NCBI GenBank assembly: GCA_023512835.1
Contig: CM042085.1
Coordinates: forward strand, 42,904,721 to 42,968,720
DNA length: 64,000 nucleotides
Direction: 5' to 3'
Source of the DNA: Taxillus chinensis
Lineage: Eukaryota > Streptophyta > Magnoliopsida > Santalales > Loranthaceae
The notes under the pieces were generated by a model. It was not told where the DNA came from. It worked only from the letters and a program-made list of their open reading frames with translations, and ran no database searches. The position numbers and the translations under genes were made by a program. Shown in pieces: positions 46,777 to 58,375 of the stretch. Position 1 is the stretch's first letter. Every line of letters begins with the position of its first letter.

Positions 46777-48790
46777 CTATGCAGAGAAGTCAAGCATACC
46801 TAATCGGAAAAGTAGTTCAGAGAACCTCGCATCAGGTAGGGGCTTTGTAAGTATGTCTGCTAATTGATCTTCAGTAGCAACATGTTCCAGTGAAATATGG
46901 TTTTTGAGAACATGATCGCGTATCAAGTGATACTTGACCTCAATGTGCTTCGTCTTAGGATGGATAACAGGATTGTTGCTGATGGCAATTGCACTAGTGT
47001 TGTCACAGTAAAGTGGAATAGATTACATGTTGAAACCGTAGTCAGTAAGTTGACTTTGCATCCAAAGTAGTTCGTGCGCGAACAACTTCCGGCAGCTATA
47101 TATTCCGCCTCGCCGGTAGAGGTTGATACGGAATTCGCTTCTTCTGAACCATGAGATCAATCTATTTCCTAGAAACTGACACGTACCGCTTGTGCTTTTT
47201 CTAGTCGATGCGACATCCAGCGAAGTCAGCATCAGAGTATCCGGATAAAGTGAAGTTGGACTCCTTTGGGTACCAGAGCCCCAAATTCATCGTTCCCTTG
47301 AGATACCTTAATATTCGTTTTACATAAAGCATATGTGACTCCTTGGGATTCGCCTGGTATCGTGCACAGATGCAAGTTGCAAACATAATGTCTGGGCGAC
47401 TTGCTGTAAGATACAGCAAGGATCCGATCATCCTCTCGTAGTCGGTCACATTTACTGATACGCCATCCACATCCGGATCTAACTTGGCACTGACAGGCAT
47501 GGGAGTTTTGACGGGAGATGAACCTTCCATACCAAACTTCTTAATAAGATCGCGAGTGTACTTAGCCTAATTAATGAAGATTCCTTCCTTTAATTGTTTA
47601 ACTTCTATTCCAAGGAAGTAGGACAGTTCTCCCATCATGCTCATTTCAAACTTGCCTGTCATCAACTTAGCAAACTCTTCACAAAGCTTCGGATTCGTTG
47701 ATCCGAAAATGATATCATCCACGTATATTTGTACGATCAGAGTGTGTCCTTTCTCTTTTCGTAGAAATAGGGTGGTGTCTATCTTCCCTTTTTGGAAGTT
47801 ATGAGCAAGTAGGAATTCTGAAGTGTGTCGTACCAGGCTCTTGGAGCTTGCTTCAAACCATATAGAGCTTTCTGAAGTTTGTAGACAAGATGTCCTGCCT
47901 TAGGTTCAATGAAGCCGGGAGGTTGTTCAACATACACCTCCTCTTGAAGGTCTCCATTCAAGAATGCGCTCTTGACGTCCATTTGATAAACTATGAAGTT
48001 TTCATATGAAGCATACGCCAGAAACATTCGGATTGCCTCAAGTCTGGCTACCGGAGCAAAGGTTTCATCATACTTTATTCCTTCTTCTTGACGATATCCT
48101 TTGGCTACCAGTCTGGCTTTGTTCCGGATTACTATTCCATCCGTATCAAGCTTGTTCCGGAACACCCATTTAACGCCAATGACTTGCTGAGACTTAGGCC
48201 TTGGTACTAAGGTCCACACATTATTTCTCTTAAACTGATTCAGCTCTTCTTGCATGGCTTCTATCCAATTCGAATCTTGAAGAGCTTCATCTACCACCTT
48301 TGGTTCTATTTGAGATAGAAAACACGAGTAAAGACTTATGTTGGAGGTGGCTGCTCTTGTTCTTACACCAACAGTAGGATCACCAATCACTTGATCTGAG
48401 GGATGGTTTCGAGTCCATCTATAATTCTGTGCATGTGTTGGATGATCTTGAACAATTTGAAGCTCTTCTAGATTGGGTGGTTCAGTTGTATCGGTTGGTT
48501 GAGCTTCGTCCGGACTAGATGTTTCCATATTGAGAGGTATGGTTGAACTAGATGGTTCTTCAACACTGTTTCTTCCAGTGTTAACTAGTCCGGACGGACT
48601 TGAAGGTGCTCCGGAATTTTGGGTATCTGTAGGAGTATATCCGGAGCTAAATGGTAGTCCGGAGTCAGAGTCATCCGTAGCATCATCCATAAAATTTCGT
48701 TGTGTTTCGCTGATGCCACGTGGTTGGTCAGAATGTGTAACAGGAACATTCATAAACTTCGAATAATCAACGTTGCTGTCCATGACCTGC
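46777..48790 (-). pseudogene. Element G reverse transcriptase and RNase H
   Basis: RT motifs as in [28 protein letters not shown] and [10 protein letters not shown] near 47705-47735, then LTASRPDIMFATC. RNase H extends to the TAG at 46777. Frame changes occur near 47820, 47570 and 47225. The upstream end is cut at CCTGC (48786-48790) by H. Several in-frame differences from C show G is an independent copy. Confidence 0.9.
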
Positions 48791-49998
48791 TGATAACGTG
48801 TGTTTATGCCGTTATCCTATGCCTTATATAGGGTGTTTTAGAGTATGTTTTGTACCTATTTGCATGTTATTTTTGACATATTTGCTCTAACCCCTAGGAA
48901 GACCCTGTTTGGTGTATAGTGGTACTCTTTAAGTGTTTTTGGCAGGTTTTGGAGCAACTTTTTCCCACACACTTTGGCTAGATCACTCCATCAACTCACA
49001 AGGAAGCTATAGGAAGAAGATGGAAGCAAAATGAAGGCAAAATCAAGGTGCACGTGAAAAGCCTTCTCACGTTCATTCTCACGTGCAAGGATTTTATTGC
49101 ATGGATGCCTTCTACAACTCAAGAGGAAGCTTTGGAGCAAATTTGAGTCAAATTGGAGCTGCACGTGAAAAGGGTCTTCTCACGTGCATTCTCACGTGCA
49201 AGCATTTTTGCGCTCCAAATGATGTATTTTGTTGTTTTAATCATTTTCCTCTAAAGAACTGGGGTCAAATTTGGTGTAGTTTGAGTTTTATTTCGCCTAG
49301 AACGTCGATTAGTGTCACTAACCAAAACGACGTCGTTTTGGCTGCGACCACATTTATAATTAGGGCACACCTTTTGTAACCCTAATTTGGCCCACTAAAA
49401 CCTATAAATAGGAGTCTTTGGAGGCATTGTAAATCATCTTGAGTGGGAGAATCTGATCTGAGCTCTGAAAAGAGCTATAGCCATTGCTAAAAGATCGGAT
49501 TGTCCTTGGCAAGGAGTGAGTTTGGGCAGCAGACACCGGAGTCTTTGGAGGCTGGAGTCCTGGTTCATCTTGGGGTCTTCCTTTATTGTCCTGGTACTGT
49601 AATCATGTTCCTTCTTGAAATTGTTATTGCTTTTGTCATGATTATGGAGTAGTTTTATTAGTCTAAGGGAGCAATGTAGCCCCCAATAAATTGTATTCAG
49701 TTTGGTTATGGTTGTTCAATAAAATAGAATTCAGTTCTTGTTTAATTCACTTGCTTGAATGGAAATGCCTAGTTTATGTATAATTAGGTAATCTTAGCCC
49801 TTGTCTAGGGTGGAACACTAGTGAATTAGATTTAATATTGTATGATGGACCAAGTCTACAACTATTAGATTGTTTATCTACCCTGATCACTTTTATTCAC
49901 ATGGACCAAATGGGATAAAAGCCTTAAATCTATCTTAGCATAGACCAAATGTAAGATAGGTAGGAGATAATCAACATGAACTTGAACTAGAACATAAA
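48791..49998 (+). repeat. Element H 5' LTR, matching part
   Basis: Aligns with 60522-61730 almost base for base. Five CACGTG boxes lie at 49051-49198, the palindrome CCAAAACGACGTCGTTTTGG at 49322-49341, and a TATAAATA box at 49403-49410. The last ~290 bp expected from the right LTR, and the primer site, are not found; instead the A/G tract follows. Confidence 0.9.
49051..49410 (+). promoter_or_regulatory. Element H LTR promoter: G-boxes, ACGT palindrome, TATA box
   Basis: Five CACGTG motifs arranged as GCACGTGAAAAG ... CTTCTCACGTGC inverted repeats (49051-49198), a perfect 20-bp palindrome around GACGTC (49322-49341), then TATAAATA (49403-49410). The right LTR has the same at about 60781-61141. 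The order matches that in E and F LTRs although these are different lineages. Confidence 0.6.
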
Positions 49999-50104
49999 TT
50001 AAAAAAAAAAAAAAAAAAAAGGAGATAAGGAGAAAGGGGGGGAAAAAAGGGGGAAAAAAGAGAAAAAAAAAAGGGGACAGAAAAAAAAAAGATAAAAAAT
50101 ATTA

Positions 50105-50136
<32 letters not shown>

Positions 50137-50345
50137 TTATAAAAAAAAAAAAAAAAAAAGTAGAAAAGTGATTTGAGGTTTAAAAGAAGTAAATAAGCCA
50201 GGGGAGGGGGAAAAAGGTAATAAAAAAAAAAATAATTTAATAAGAACAGGGTGGTTTAACAGAAAAAACCCAAAAAAAATTTTGGGGGGGGATGAGTTGG
50301 GGGGGCTGTTGGGGGGGGGGAAAAAAGGTTGTGGGGGATAAGGGG
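49999..50345. other. Abnormal A/G-rich low-complexity tract
   Basis: About 350 bp made almost only of A and G homopolymers, later with some T and long G runs. It replaces sequence that is ordinary and complex in the right LTR (61731-62025) and also the place where the primer site should be. Probably an assembly or base-calling failure; a real expansion is less likely. Confidence 0.7.
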
Positions 50346-50599
50346 AATTAGGTGGTTAAGTTTATTTGTGATCTGGAATTTTATTTTCTTGTAATTTTGC
50401 TAGTACGGGGTTACCTGGTATCTTTTTGTTTTTTGCTACGTGTCGGGAGTGCACCCTAGGTGTTTGAGAAAATTCCTTTGTGTATGCGTCACACCAGGGT
50501 GAGTTATTACCATACGATCCCGAATCGAACGAACATGCGAGAAGCGTGAAGAGGGCGCAGAGGGTATTAGTTGCAATGAGCAAAGTTGGAAGGTTTACA

Positions 50600-52100
50600 T
50601 ACCTTGTGTGAAGAAATCATGGCGCAAAATAGAGCAAGGGAAGATCGGGGACACAACGGCCAAGGCGGTTATCACTGAGGACCTTCATGGATTATGCTAG
50701 ACCTGTCTTATCGGATGAGTATTCAGGCATTAGAAGGGTGCCGGTCCAAGCAAACAACTTGGGTGAAGCTCGGCGCTACTACAAATGGTTGGGCAAGATG
50801 CATTCCGAGGCTCGGCACTAGATGATCCACACAACCATCTAGCGCGATTCTTGCAAATTTGCGACACTATCAAAATGAATGGAGTCTCGGATGACGCCAT
50901 TAAGCTTCGGCTCTTCCCATTTTCCCTTGAAGGACCGAGCTCTTGGATGGTTCCAATCCCTACCTACCGGGCAAGATACACACATGGGACCAAATGGTGG
51001 AGAAGTTTCTCTCCAAGTACTTTCCACCAACAAGAGTTATTCATTTAAGGAGCCAAATAAATCAATTCACCCAGCATGGTGATGAGTCGCTATACGAGGC
51101 CTGGGAGCGATTCAAAGACTTGGTGAGGAGGTGTCCTAATCATGGCAGGCGAATGGTTACAAGTCGAATCTTTTGATGCAGTCGACGCAAATACAAGAGC
51201 ATGATAGATGAGAATTGCTGGAGGAGCGTTCATGATGATGGAGCCTTCACAGCGGTGGAGCTTATAGAGCGAATGGCGTTGTCAAGCGCCAATGGTCCAA
51301 TGACAGACGCCCTAGAGACGAGCCGGTGGCTGCAGTATCAAATTCATCAAATTCAACTCGGTTCGATGAGTTGACAAGAAAGATGGAGTTCCTGACGAGC
51401 AAATGTCGGTGATGGCTGTTCGCATGGAGGCGAACCGAACAACCCAAGGCAATTCTTGAAGACGCCTACGCGCGACTATACGAAGAAGCCCAATATGTTG
51501 GGAATCGAGGTGGAGGATTTCAGCGACAATATCGAAATCCAACCCGGTCACGAAATCCTCCTCGCCCAACAACTTCCAGTAATCAAGGAGGACCTCACCA
51601 ATTTCAACAATAGCCTTACTTATGGCCAAGGCGAATAAGGTCTCCTCTGGAGCAACATAGTATGGAGAACATTCTCAGCCACAACTTCCCCCTGGGTTCC
51701 GAAGATGCCACAACGAAGGAGGAAGACAAAGAGAAGGCAAAGGATGAAGAGATGCTGAACTTCTTTTATCAATTTGCTAAGCAAGCAACGGACGAGAATG
51801 AGTAAGGGGAGACAAGGATTGAGTCCCTTACCACGTCTATCCAGGATCTTGGGGCTGCCATGAAGAATATAGAGCAGCGATTGGCCGGTTAGCAAATGCG
51901 GTTAGGCCATCTTCATCAAACACTTTTCCCAATGAATACGAAGGTCAACCCAAGGGAGCAATGCAAAGCTATAATGCTTAGAAGTGGGAAAGAACTACCA
52001 GTGGAGAGAAGAAAATCGAGCCAACCAAGGAGGAGTCGGACGGCTTGCCCAGGAGGAAGCTAAAGAAGGGGATGTTGAGCAACGTAAGGACCAGGCAGGA
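50600..52100 (+). pseudogene. Element H gag (Athila-like), heavily frameshifted
   Basis: Fragments in three frames: GSALDDPHNHLARFLQICD and DDAIKLRLFPFSLE (50785-50930), GWFQSLPTGQD (another frame), YEAWERFKDLVRRCPNHG (51085-51145), and a coiled stretch with IKEDLTNFNNS further on. The order follows D gag. The start codon cannot be placed because the leader is disturbed by the A/G tract. Confidence 0.8.
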
Positions 52101-53160
52101 AAAGGTTGGGAGTAGTCAACCAACAATCCGTCAGCCTGAAGTTAGCTCTCCCGTTCCATATAAACCTCTTATGCCGTATCCTCAAAGGTGAGGAAACAAA
52201 AATTAGATGCTCGCCTGAAATTCTTAGATGTATTCAAAAAGCTGGAGGTGAACATCCCATTCATAAAGCCTTGGAACAGATGCCTGGATATGTCAAGTTT
52301 TTAAAGGATCTACTGTCCAAGAGGAGAAGCTACAACGATTGTGAGATAGTGGCGTGGTGCAGCGAGTACCTCCCAAGCTTAAAGATCCCGGTAGTTTCAC
52401 GCTGACTGTACCATTGGCACCTCGCAATTGGAGCAAGCCCTATGTGACTTAGGGGCGAGTATAAATCTGATGCCAATGTCCATCTATCGGCGATCGGCTT
52501 GACTGGAATAAAGCCCACTTCCATATCTTTACAATTTGTTGACCGATCGATAGGAAAGCCTGCAGCATTATTGAAGATGTTTTAATCAAGGTGGATCGCT
52601 TTATCTTCCCGAGTGGATTTTGTTGTTTTGGAAATGGAAGAAGATAAAGGAGTCCAATTGATTCTTGGAAGGCCATTCTGAGAATCTGAAGGGCCTTGAT
52701 CGATGTAAACTCAGGGGGAGTTGACGCTGCGTGTGGATGAAGACGCGGTGGTGTTCAACATGGAGCGTTCGATGCGCAAGGCAAATGATCATTCCAACTG
52801 TTATTGGATTGATCAGATTGCTGAATCGTGGACAGCTACTTCGAAGAGAGCTTGATCACCGAAAGCATGGATCACGAATTGCGGCGGGTGGATTTTGCGG
52901 AGGTGGAACCGGAAGAGACTTATGAAGTCTTTGAAAGAACAAACTCGAGCAAGATCCTTCCTCAACCGAATCCCCGGCAATCACGGAACCCTTGCCAGTT
53001 CAAGCAACTCCCGGAACATCCGAGGTATGAGTTTTTGGATACACAAGGACGTTACCCTGTGATAGTAGGCTGCGTCCTTAACAAAGAAGAAACCAGACAG
53101 CTACTAGAGTCTTACGAAAGCATAAGCGAGGCCCTGGGGTGGTCTCCGGATGATATAAAA
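52101..53160 (+). pseudogene. Element H protease and pre-RT region
   Basis: KAGGEHPIHKALEQMPGYVKFLKDLLSKRR precedes the protease. CDLGAS is readable near 52445-52462 in a frame different from its neighbours, and LILGRPF near 52660. The pre-RT sequence FLDTQGRYPVIVGCVLNKE and ALGWSPDDIKGISPAV follows in the 52828-53367 reading. Multiple single-base shifts. Confidence 0.78.
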
Positions 53161-54600
53161 GGTATAAGTCCAGCGGTCCGCATGCACAAGATACGATGGA
53201 GGAGTCTTATACTCCTCGTCAGAGCGCCAACGCAGGCTCAATCTGCGCATGAAGGAAGTCATTGGCAAGGAGATTCTGAAGTGGAGGAAAGCGGGTATCA
53301 TATATTCTATTTCGGAGTAGCTCCTGGGTTAGTCCGGTACAAGTGGTTCCCAAGAAGGGCGGCATGACGGTGATACGCAATGAGAAGAACGAGGCTTATT
53401 CCATCCCGACAATGACCGGGTGGCGCGTGTGCATTGATTACCGCAAGCTGAATAAAGCCACGCGTAAGGACCACTTTTCGTTACCTTTCATTGATCAAAT
53501 GCTAGATCGGTTAGTTGGCTACCCATATTATTGTTTTCCGGACGGTTATTCCGGATACAACCAGATAGCGATTGCCCTGAGGATCAAGAGAAGACTACAT
53601 TCACGTGCCCTTTTGGCACGTATGCTTTCCAGCGTATGCCATTTGGTCTTTGCAACGCACTTGCTACTTTCCAGAGGTGTATGATGGCCATTTTTCAAGG
53701 GTTAGTGGAGGACATTATGGAAGTCTTTATGGATGACTTCTCGGTCTTCGGTTCAACTTTTTCCATCTTGCCCTCAAATCCGGAAACCGTGTTAGTCCGA
53801 TGCAAGGAAAAGGATCTGGTCTTGAACCGGGAGAAGTGTCACTTCATGGTCAAGGAAGGAGTCGTTCTTGGGCATAGAGTGTCCGCACTGGGTTGGAAGT
53901 AGATAGAGCAAAGATCTCCACCATTGAGAGTCTACCTCCTCCCACTAATGTGAAGGGCATCCGGAGCTTTCGGGTCATGCGGGGTTTTATCGGTGGTTCA
54001 TCAAAGATTTCTCAAAAATTGCCAAGCCCCTAAGCATGCTTTTAGAGAAGGATGTTCCTTTCATTTTTCGGAAGACTGCCTTCAGGCCTTTACTGGGCTT
54101 GAAGAGAAGCTCGGTTCAAGCACCGGTGATAGTAGCTCCAGATCGGTTACCCTTTGGTGATGTGTGATGCGAGTGACTTTGCGGTTGGAGCGGTGCTTGG
54201 GCAGAAACGGGACAAAGTTTTCAGGGCAATATATTATGCCGCCGCACGCTCAATGAGGCCCAGCTCAATTACACTACTACAGAGGAAGGAGTTACTTGCT
54301 ATGGTGTTTGCTTGTGATAAGTTTCGATCATATCTTTTGGGCACTAAGGTCATTGTTTACACCGACCACGCTGCCCTAAGATATTTGTTCAGCAAGAAGG
54401 ATGCGAAACCCAGGTTGATCGGATGGGTTTTGTTACTCCAAGAGTTTGATCTGGAGATTAAAGACTTGAAGGGGACTTCCAACACCGTGGCGGACCATTT
54501 GTCAAGGCTCGAGCTAGGGGAAGGTAGTACTCAAGGTCTTACTAGTTCGACATCTTCCCCGATGAGCAGCTCTTTGTAGGAAAGCAAAGACGCCATGGTT
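53161..54600 (+). pseudogene. Element H reverse transcriptase and RNase H
   Basis: [36 protein letters not shown] and LPFIDQMLDRL (53343-53520), then in another frame FGTYAFQRMPFGLCNALATF and VFMDDFSVFG (catalytic Asp pair present, about 53725-53750). RNase H reads [30 protein letters not shown] and [10 protein letters not shown] (54154-54510). Shifts near 53570, 53900 and 54000-54150. Confidence 0.88.
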
Positions 54601-55875
54601 TGCTGATATAGTGAACTACCATGCATGTGACTATGTACCTACAGAGTTTACTTATCAGGAAAAGAAGAGGTTCCTCTTTAATGCAAGAAGATACATTTGG
54701 GATGAGCCTATTCTATACAGGCAATGTGCTGATCAGATCATCAGAAAATGTGTGCCAGAAGAGGAAGTGGACAGCATCCGACGCATTGTCATTCATCGAC
54801 TATGCTGGCCATTTAGGAGTACAAAGGACGGTGGCAAAGATCCTACAAAGTGGGTTTTACTGGCCAACCATGTTCACAGACACATACACTTTTGTTAAGA
54901 CATGTGATCAGTGTCAACGAACAGGAGGGATTACAAGGAAGCAAGAGATGCCCCAAACTGGCATTATGCCAGTCGAACTTTTTGACATATGGGGAATCGA
55001 TTTCATGGGACCTTTCCCACCATCAGATGGGTTTTCTTACATCCTTCTGGCTGTTGATTACCTCTCAAAGTGGGGTGAAGCTATACCCACTAGGAAGAAT
55101 GATGCTCAAGTGGTTACCAAGTTCCTTCTCCTGCAACATATTCAGCGGGTTTGGAACACCTAGAGCAATTATCGGTGATGAAGGGAGTCACTTCTGCAAT
55201 AAGCTTTTCGACAAGCTCTTAAACAAATATGGAGTTCAACATAGGCGCACCTTAGCCTATCATCCACAAGCAAATGGTCAAGCTGAAGTTTCCAACCGTG
55301 AGATCAAGCACATTTTGGAAAAGACAGTGGGAGGCAACCGAAAAGATTGGGCTCTAAAACTCGATGAGGCGTTGTGGGCTTATCGCACAAGCATTCAAAA
55401 CGCCCATTGGAATGTCTCCTTATCGCTACCGTACGGAAAGGCCTGCCACTTGCCTGTTGAATTGGAACACAAAGCATTTTGGGCGGTTAAAAAGCTGAAC
55501 ATGGATCCCAATGTTGCTATCGAACTACGATTGCACCAATTAAATGAGTTGGAGGAATTTCGCTTCAATGCCTATGAGAGTGCGAAGCTGTACAAGGAGA
55601 GGTCTAAGCTCAGACATGATAAGAAGATCAGCCCCTCTACTATTGAACCAGGGCAGAAGGTGCTTCTCTTTAATTCCAGACTTAAACTCTTTCCTGGGAA
55701 GCTGCGATCTAAATGGATGGGGCCTTTCATCGTTACAAAGGTTTTCCCATATGGTAGTGTTGAACTCCAATCAACCTCTGGACAAATTTTCAAAGTAAAT
55801 GGTCAGCGTGTGAAGCCATACTACATGCAGGACCATGTTAAGGAGGTTGATCATTTCACTCTGAGCACAACTTGA
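54601..55875 (+). pseudogene. Element H integrase
   Basis: The zinc-binding end TCDQCQRTG is near 54900. Core: [14 protein letters not shown] (Asp), [12 protein letters not shown], then after one frame change near 55130 [14 protein letters not shown] (Asp) and [16 protein letters not shown] (Glu). The C-terminal part has [19 protein letters not shown] and [15 protein letters not shown], ending LSTT with TGA at 55873-55875. It is the best preserved pol part of H. Confidence 0.9.
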
Positions 55876-56429
55876 CAGCGGGGATGGTCAAGCTAAAGAC
55901 CTAAACTCAGCGCTTCATGGGAGGCAACCCATGGTGATTTCTCTTCCTTTTTATTTTATTTTATTTATTTTATTGGGATATTGTTATTGTGTGCTTTACC
56001 CCATGGTCTGTAGGGAGTGCATATCTGTTTTGTTTTAACTTTTATTGGCAGCATTTGAACCAGGGCCTAGGCCCAAATTCCTTGATGAAGCTTCTTTAAG
56101 CTTGGGCTTACTTGGGCCCTGTGTATCGAACTTCAACTAAATTTTCTCAGGCCCACATCCAAGTTCAGTTGAATTAAATCAGAGGGGCCCACTCCAATCT
56201 CTTGCCAAACCATGGAGATGAAGTTCTGGATTATATGATGGTATTTTGGGCCCACTAACTGACACGTTTTTCTCCTTGGGAGATGGGATACTAGCCTGTC
56301 AAATTTCAACATCATTGGGCTTCATTCAGGGTGTCAACCAGCTTGCTCGTGAGAACCAGCATGTCACGTTCACATCTTAAATGAATCTACAGTTCATCCG
56401 TGACCTACAGGCGAAATTTGGACAAAAAA
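55876..56429 (+). other. Element H non-coding spacer after pol
   Basis: Starts with GGGGATGGTCAAGC and the AACCCATGG segment common after Athila-type pol; T-rich near 55945-55975. No ORF supported. Confidence 0.55.
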
Positions 56430-56765
56430 GGCCCTGCCCGTGAAAAGTCTTTTCGCGTGCACAAGGGTATAATGGTCCAATCGAGCTGCAATTTTGCACA
56501 GCGGCCACTAGCATCTTCTAGACCCTTCTGAGACCTGCCCGTGAAAACACTTTTCGCGTGCACAGGGATAGACGCGTCTTTTCGATCTAAAATTTTGGTG
56601 GACAGCAACTGGCGGTGTCTAGAGTCATCCAAGATTTGACCGTGAAAACACGCTTTTCACGTGCACACCTACCTTTGGCCAATCGACCTGAAATTTCGGT
56701 GGGCGCTAGCCGGCATCTTCTAGAGTCTTCTTTGGTCTGCACGTGAAAAGATGGAGCACTTTAAG
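56430..56765 (+). repeat. Four diverged ~102-bp tandem repeats with CGTGAAAA inverted-repeat motifs
   Basis: Motif cores at 56434-56462, 56535-56563, 56639-56667 and 56737-56750, spaced about 100-104 bp. Each of the first three reads like CGTGAAAA...TTTTCRCGTGCAC. Linking sequence repeats CTAGCATCTTCTAGA-like and GACCTGAAATTT-like phrases. The core resembles the LTR motif GCACGTGAAAAG. Confidence 0.75.
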
Positions 56766-56802
56766 AGGGCTATTTTTGTCTTTTCCCCTTGTGGCGAATC
56801 AC

Positions 56803-56810
56803 TATAAATA
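56803..56810 (+). promoter_or_regulatory. TATA box of a likely internal promoter for H ORF3
   Basis: CACTATAAATAGGG, 83 bp upstream of the ORF3a ATG (56893) and just after the four CGTGAAAA repeats. It matches the LTR TATA (CCTATAAATAGG). Confidence 0.6.
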
Positions 56811-56892
56811 GGGATGAGTTCCAAGCTTCAAACTCACATCTCATACTTTCTTCTCCTTTCTTGCCGAGAGCAAAATTCTTCTCTGATTAGTC

Positions 56893-58260
56893 ATGGTGCA
56901 CACAAGGAGAGCCCGCCAAGGAGAAGGCAGTCCTGAAGCCTCTGCCACCTCTATGCCTTCGGCATTGAGAGATGCCGACACTATCTTCGTGGGGAATGTG
57001 CTTGATTGGGAGATCCTGGAGTCTTCCACCCTTGACTGGATTGAAGAAATTATGACCAAGCTGCAGGCGTTGGGGCTGAGAAGGTTAGTATGCGCTCATG
57101 ATGATTTGTATTACCCCGCCATGTTAGAATTTTATAATTCAGTCTATGTCAATGAGGAAGATGATGAGATAATTGGGGAGGTTCAAGGTGTCTTAATTTC
57201 TATTTCCCCTGCTTTGTTGAGAGATTGCTTTGATCTACCAAATCCCATGCATGCAAAGCCTGCATTGACCTTAGGAGAATATGGTAGAGCTTTACAGTAT
57301 AATAAGGAATTCGGGAAACATCGGCAATTTACGAAAAACGGATTTCACGGGAAATACCGTTGCCTTGCCAATTTGGTAGGGAGGTGCTTACTGTTACAAA
57401 CTAGTGGCGTAGACTCAGTCCCTAAATCCCATTTGGAGTTTATGTTTTGCATCGATCGCCGGTTACACATTGATTGGGCTGCGGAAATTTTTAAATTGTG
57501 GAAACGGGACATTCATAAATGCTTATATGGTCGACTACTTAGCATGCTTCTGCAATATCAATATAGTCATCTTAGTGCTCAAGTAGTCCCCACTGTTTTC
57601 CCGGATAACTTGCGGTTACGAGTTCTCCATCCAGAGGGTGCTTTAGGAGTTAGCTACAAGGGCAAATGGGGAGATAGTATCCACGTCGCACCACAGCCTT
57701 CACGTCATAGCGTGCATATGGAGCGACCCACGGAGCAGTTTAGGGATACCTCCACTCCCATGAATGCCCGACGACAGCACATCTTCCAGTTGACTGCCAT
57801 GTACATGCAGTTCAATGTTCACAAGGAGGAAATCTACAATTTCTTCCAAGGCATCAGTGGCCAAGTTATCAGTGAAGTTGACGTTCTTAACTGGGCTTTC
57901 ACTAATGGCCACATCACAAGACTTCAACTGGATGAGCTGCTCGAGTACATCACTCAAGATCAACAAGCAACGTCTCGTCCATCCGCCCGACCATGGGAAG
58001 CCCCGGAGCCAACTCCTGCTGCTTCTTATGAAGACTTACGGAAGCAAACTGCTCAACTACAAGAGGCACAAGCGGAAACTGTTCAGGAGATCGGGCATCG
58101 AAGAAAAATCAAACTCTCATCCTCAAGGAGCAGAAGGAAGTCAAAGGGCTGCTCGGTAAGATCTGGAAAGCCCTGGGGAAGAAGAAGAAGAAAACTCCTA
58201 CACCTCCTGTGGAGGATCCATTTGACGCACCATCACCTCGCACAAGACGACCGTGCATAG
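56893..58260 (+). pseudogene. Element H ORF3a: plant-transposon-type module
   Basis: Start ATG 56893 (MVHTRRARQGEGSPEAS). About 400 residues are open to ~58095. Conserved core around residues 145-200: FHGKYRCLANLVGRCLL, TSGVDSVPKSHLEFMF, HIDWAAEIFKLW. This is the same core as in C and G ORF3a. Upstream are YYPAMLEFYNSVYVN and VLISISPALLRDCFDLP. A helix-rich C-terminal part (QLTAMYMQFNVHKEEIY) is followed by a frame change in an A run near 58095, beyond which the other frame gives KEQKEVKGLLGKIWKALGKK and a Pro/Ser-rich linker. Function unknown. Confidence 0.82.
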
Positions 58261-58375
58261 CGAAGAGACACCGGAGTATCCACAGTACCCGCAAGAGGCG
58301 GAGCCCTACACCGCGTCACCCTTCCCTCCAGCAGTTCCGGTTTATTTCCCACCACCAGCAGGGCCCAGCTCTTCA

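Noticed and set aside
49083..49379. 98-codon reading present in both H LTRs (also 60814-61110)
   Set aside because: Duplicated only because the LTR is duplicated. It overlaps the promoter motifs and TATA region and has no domain.
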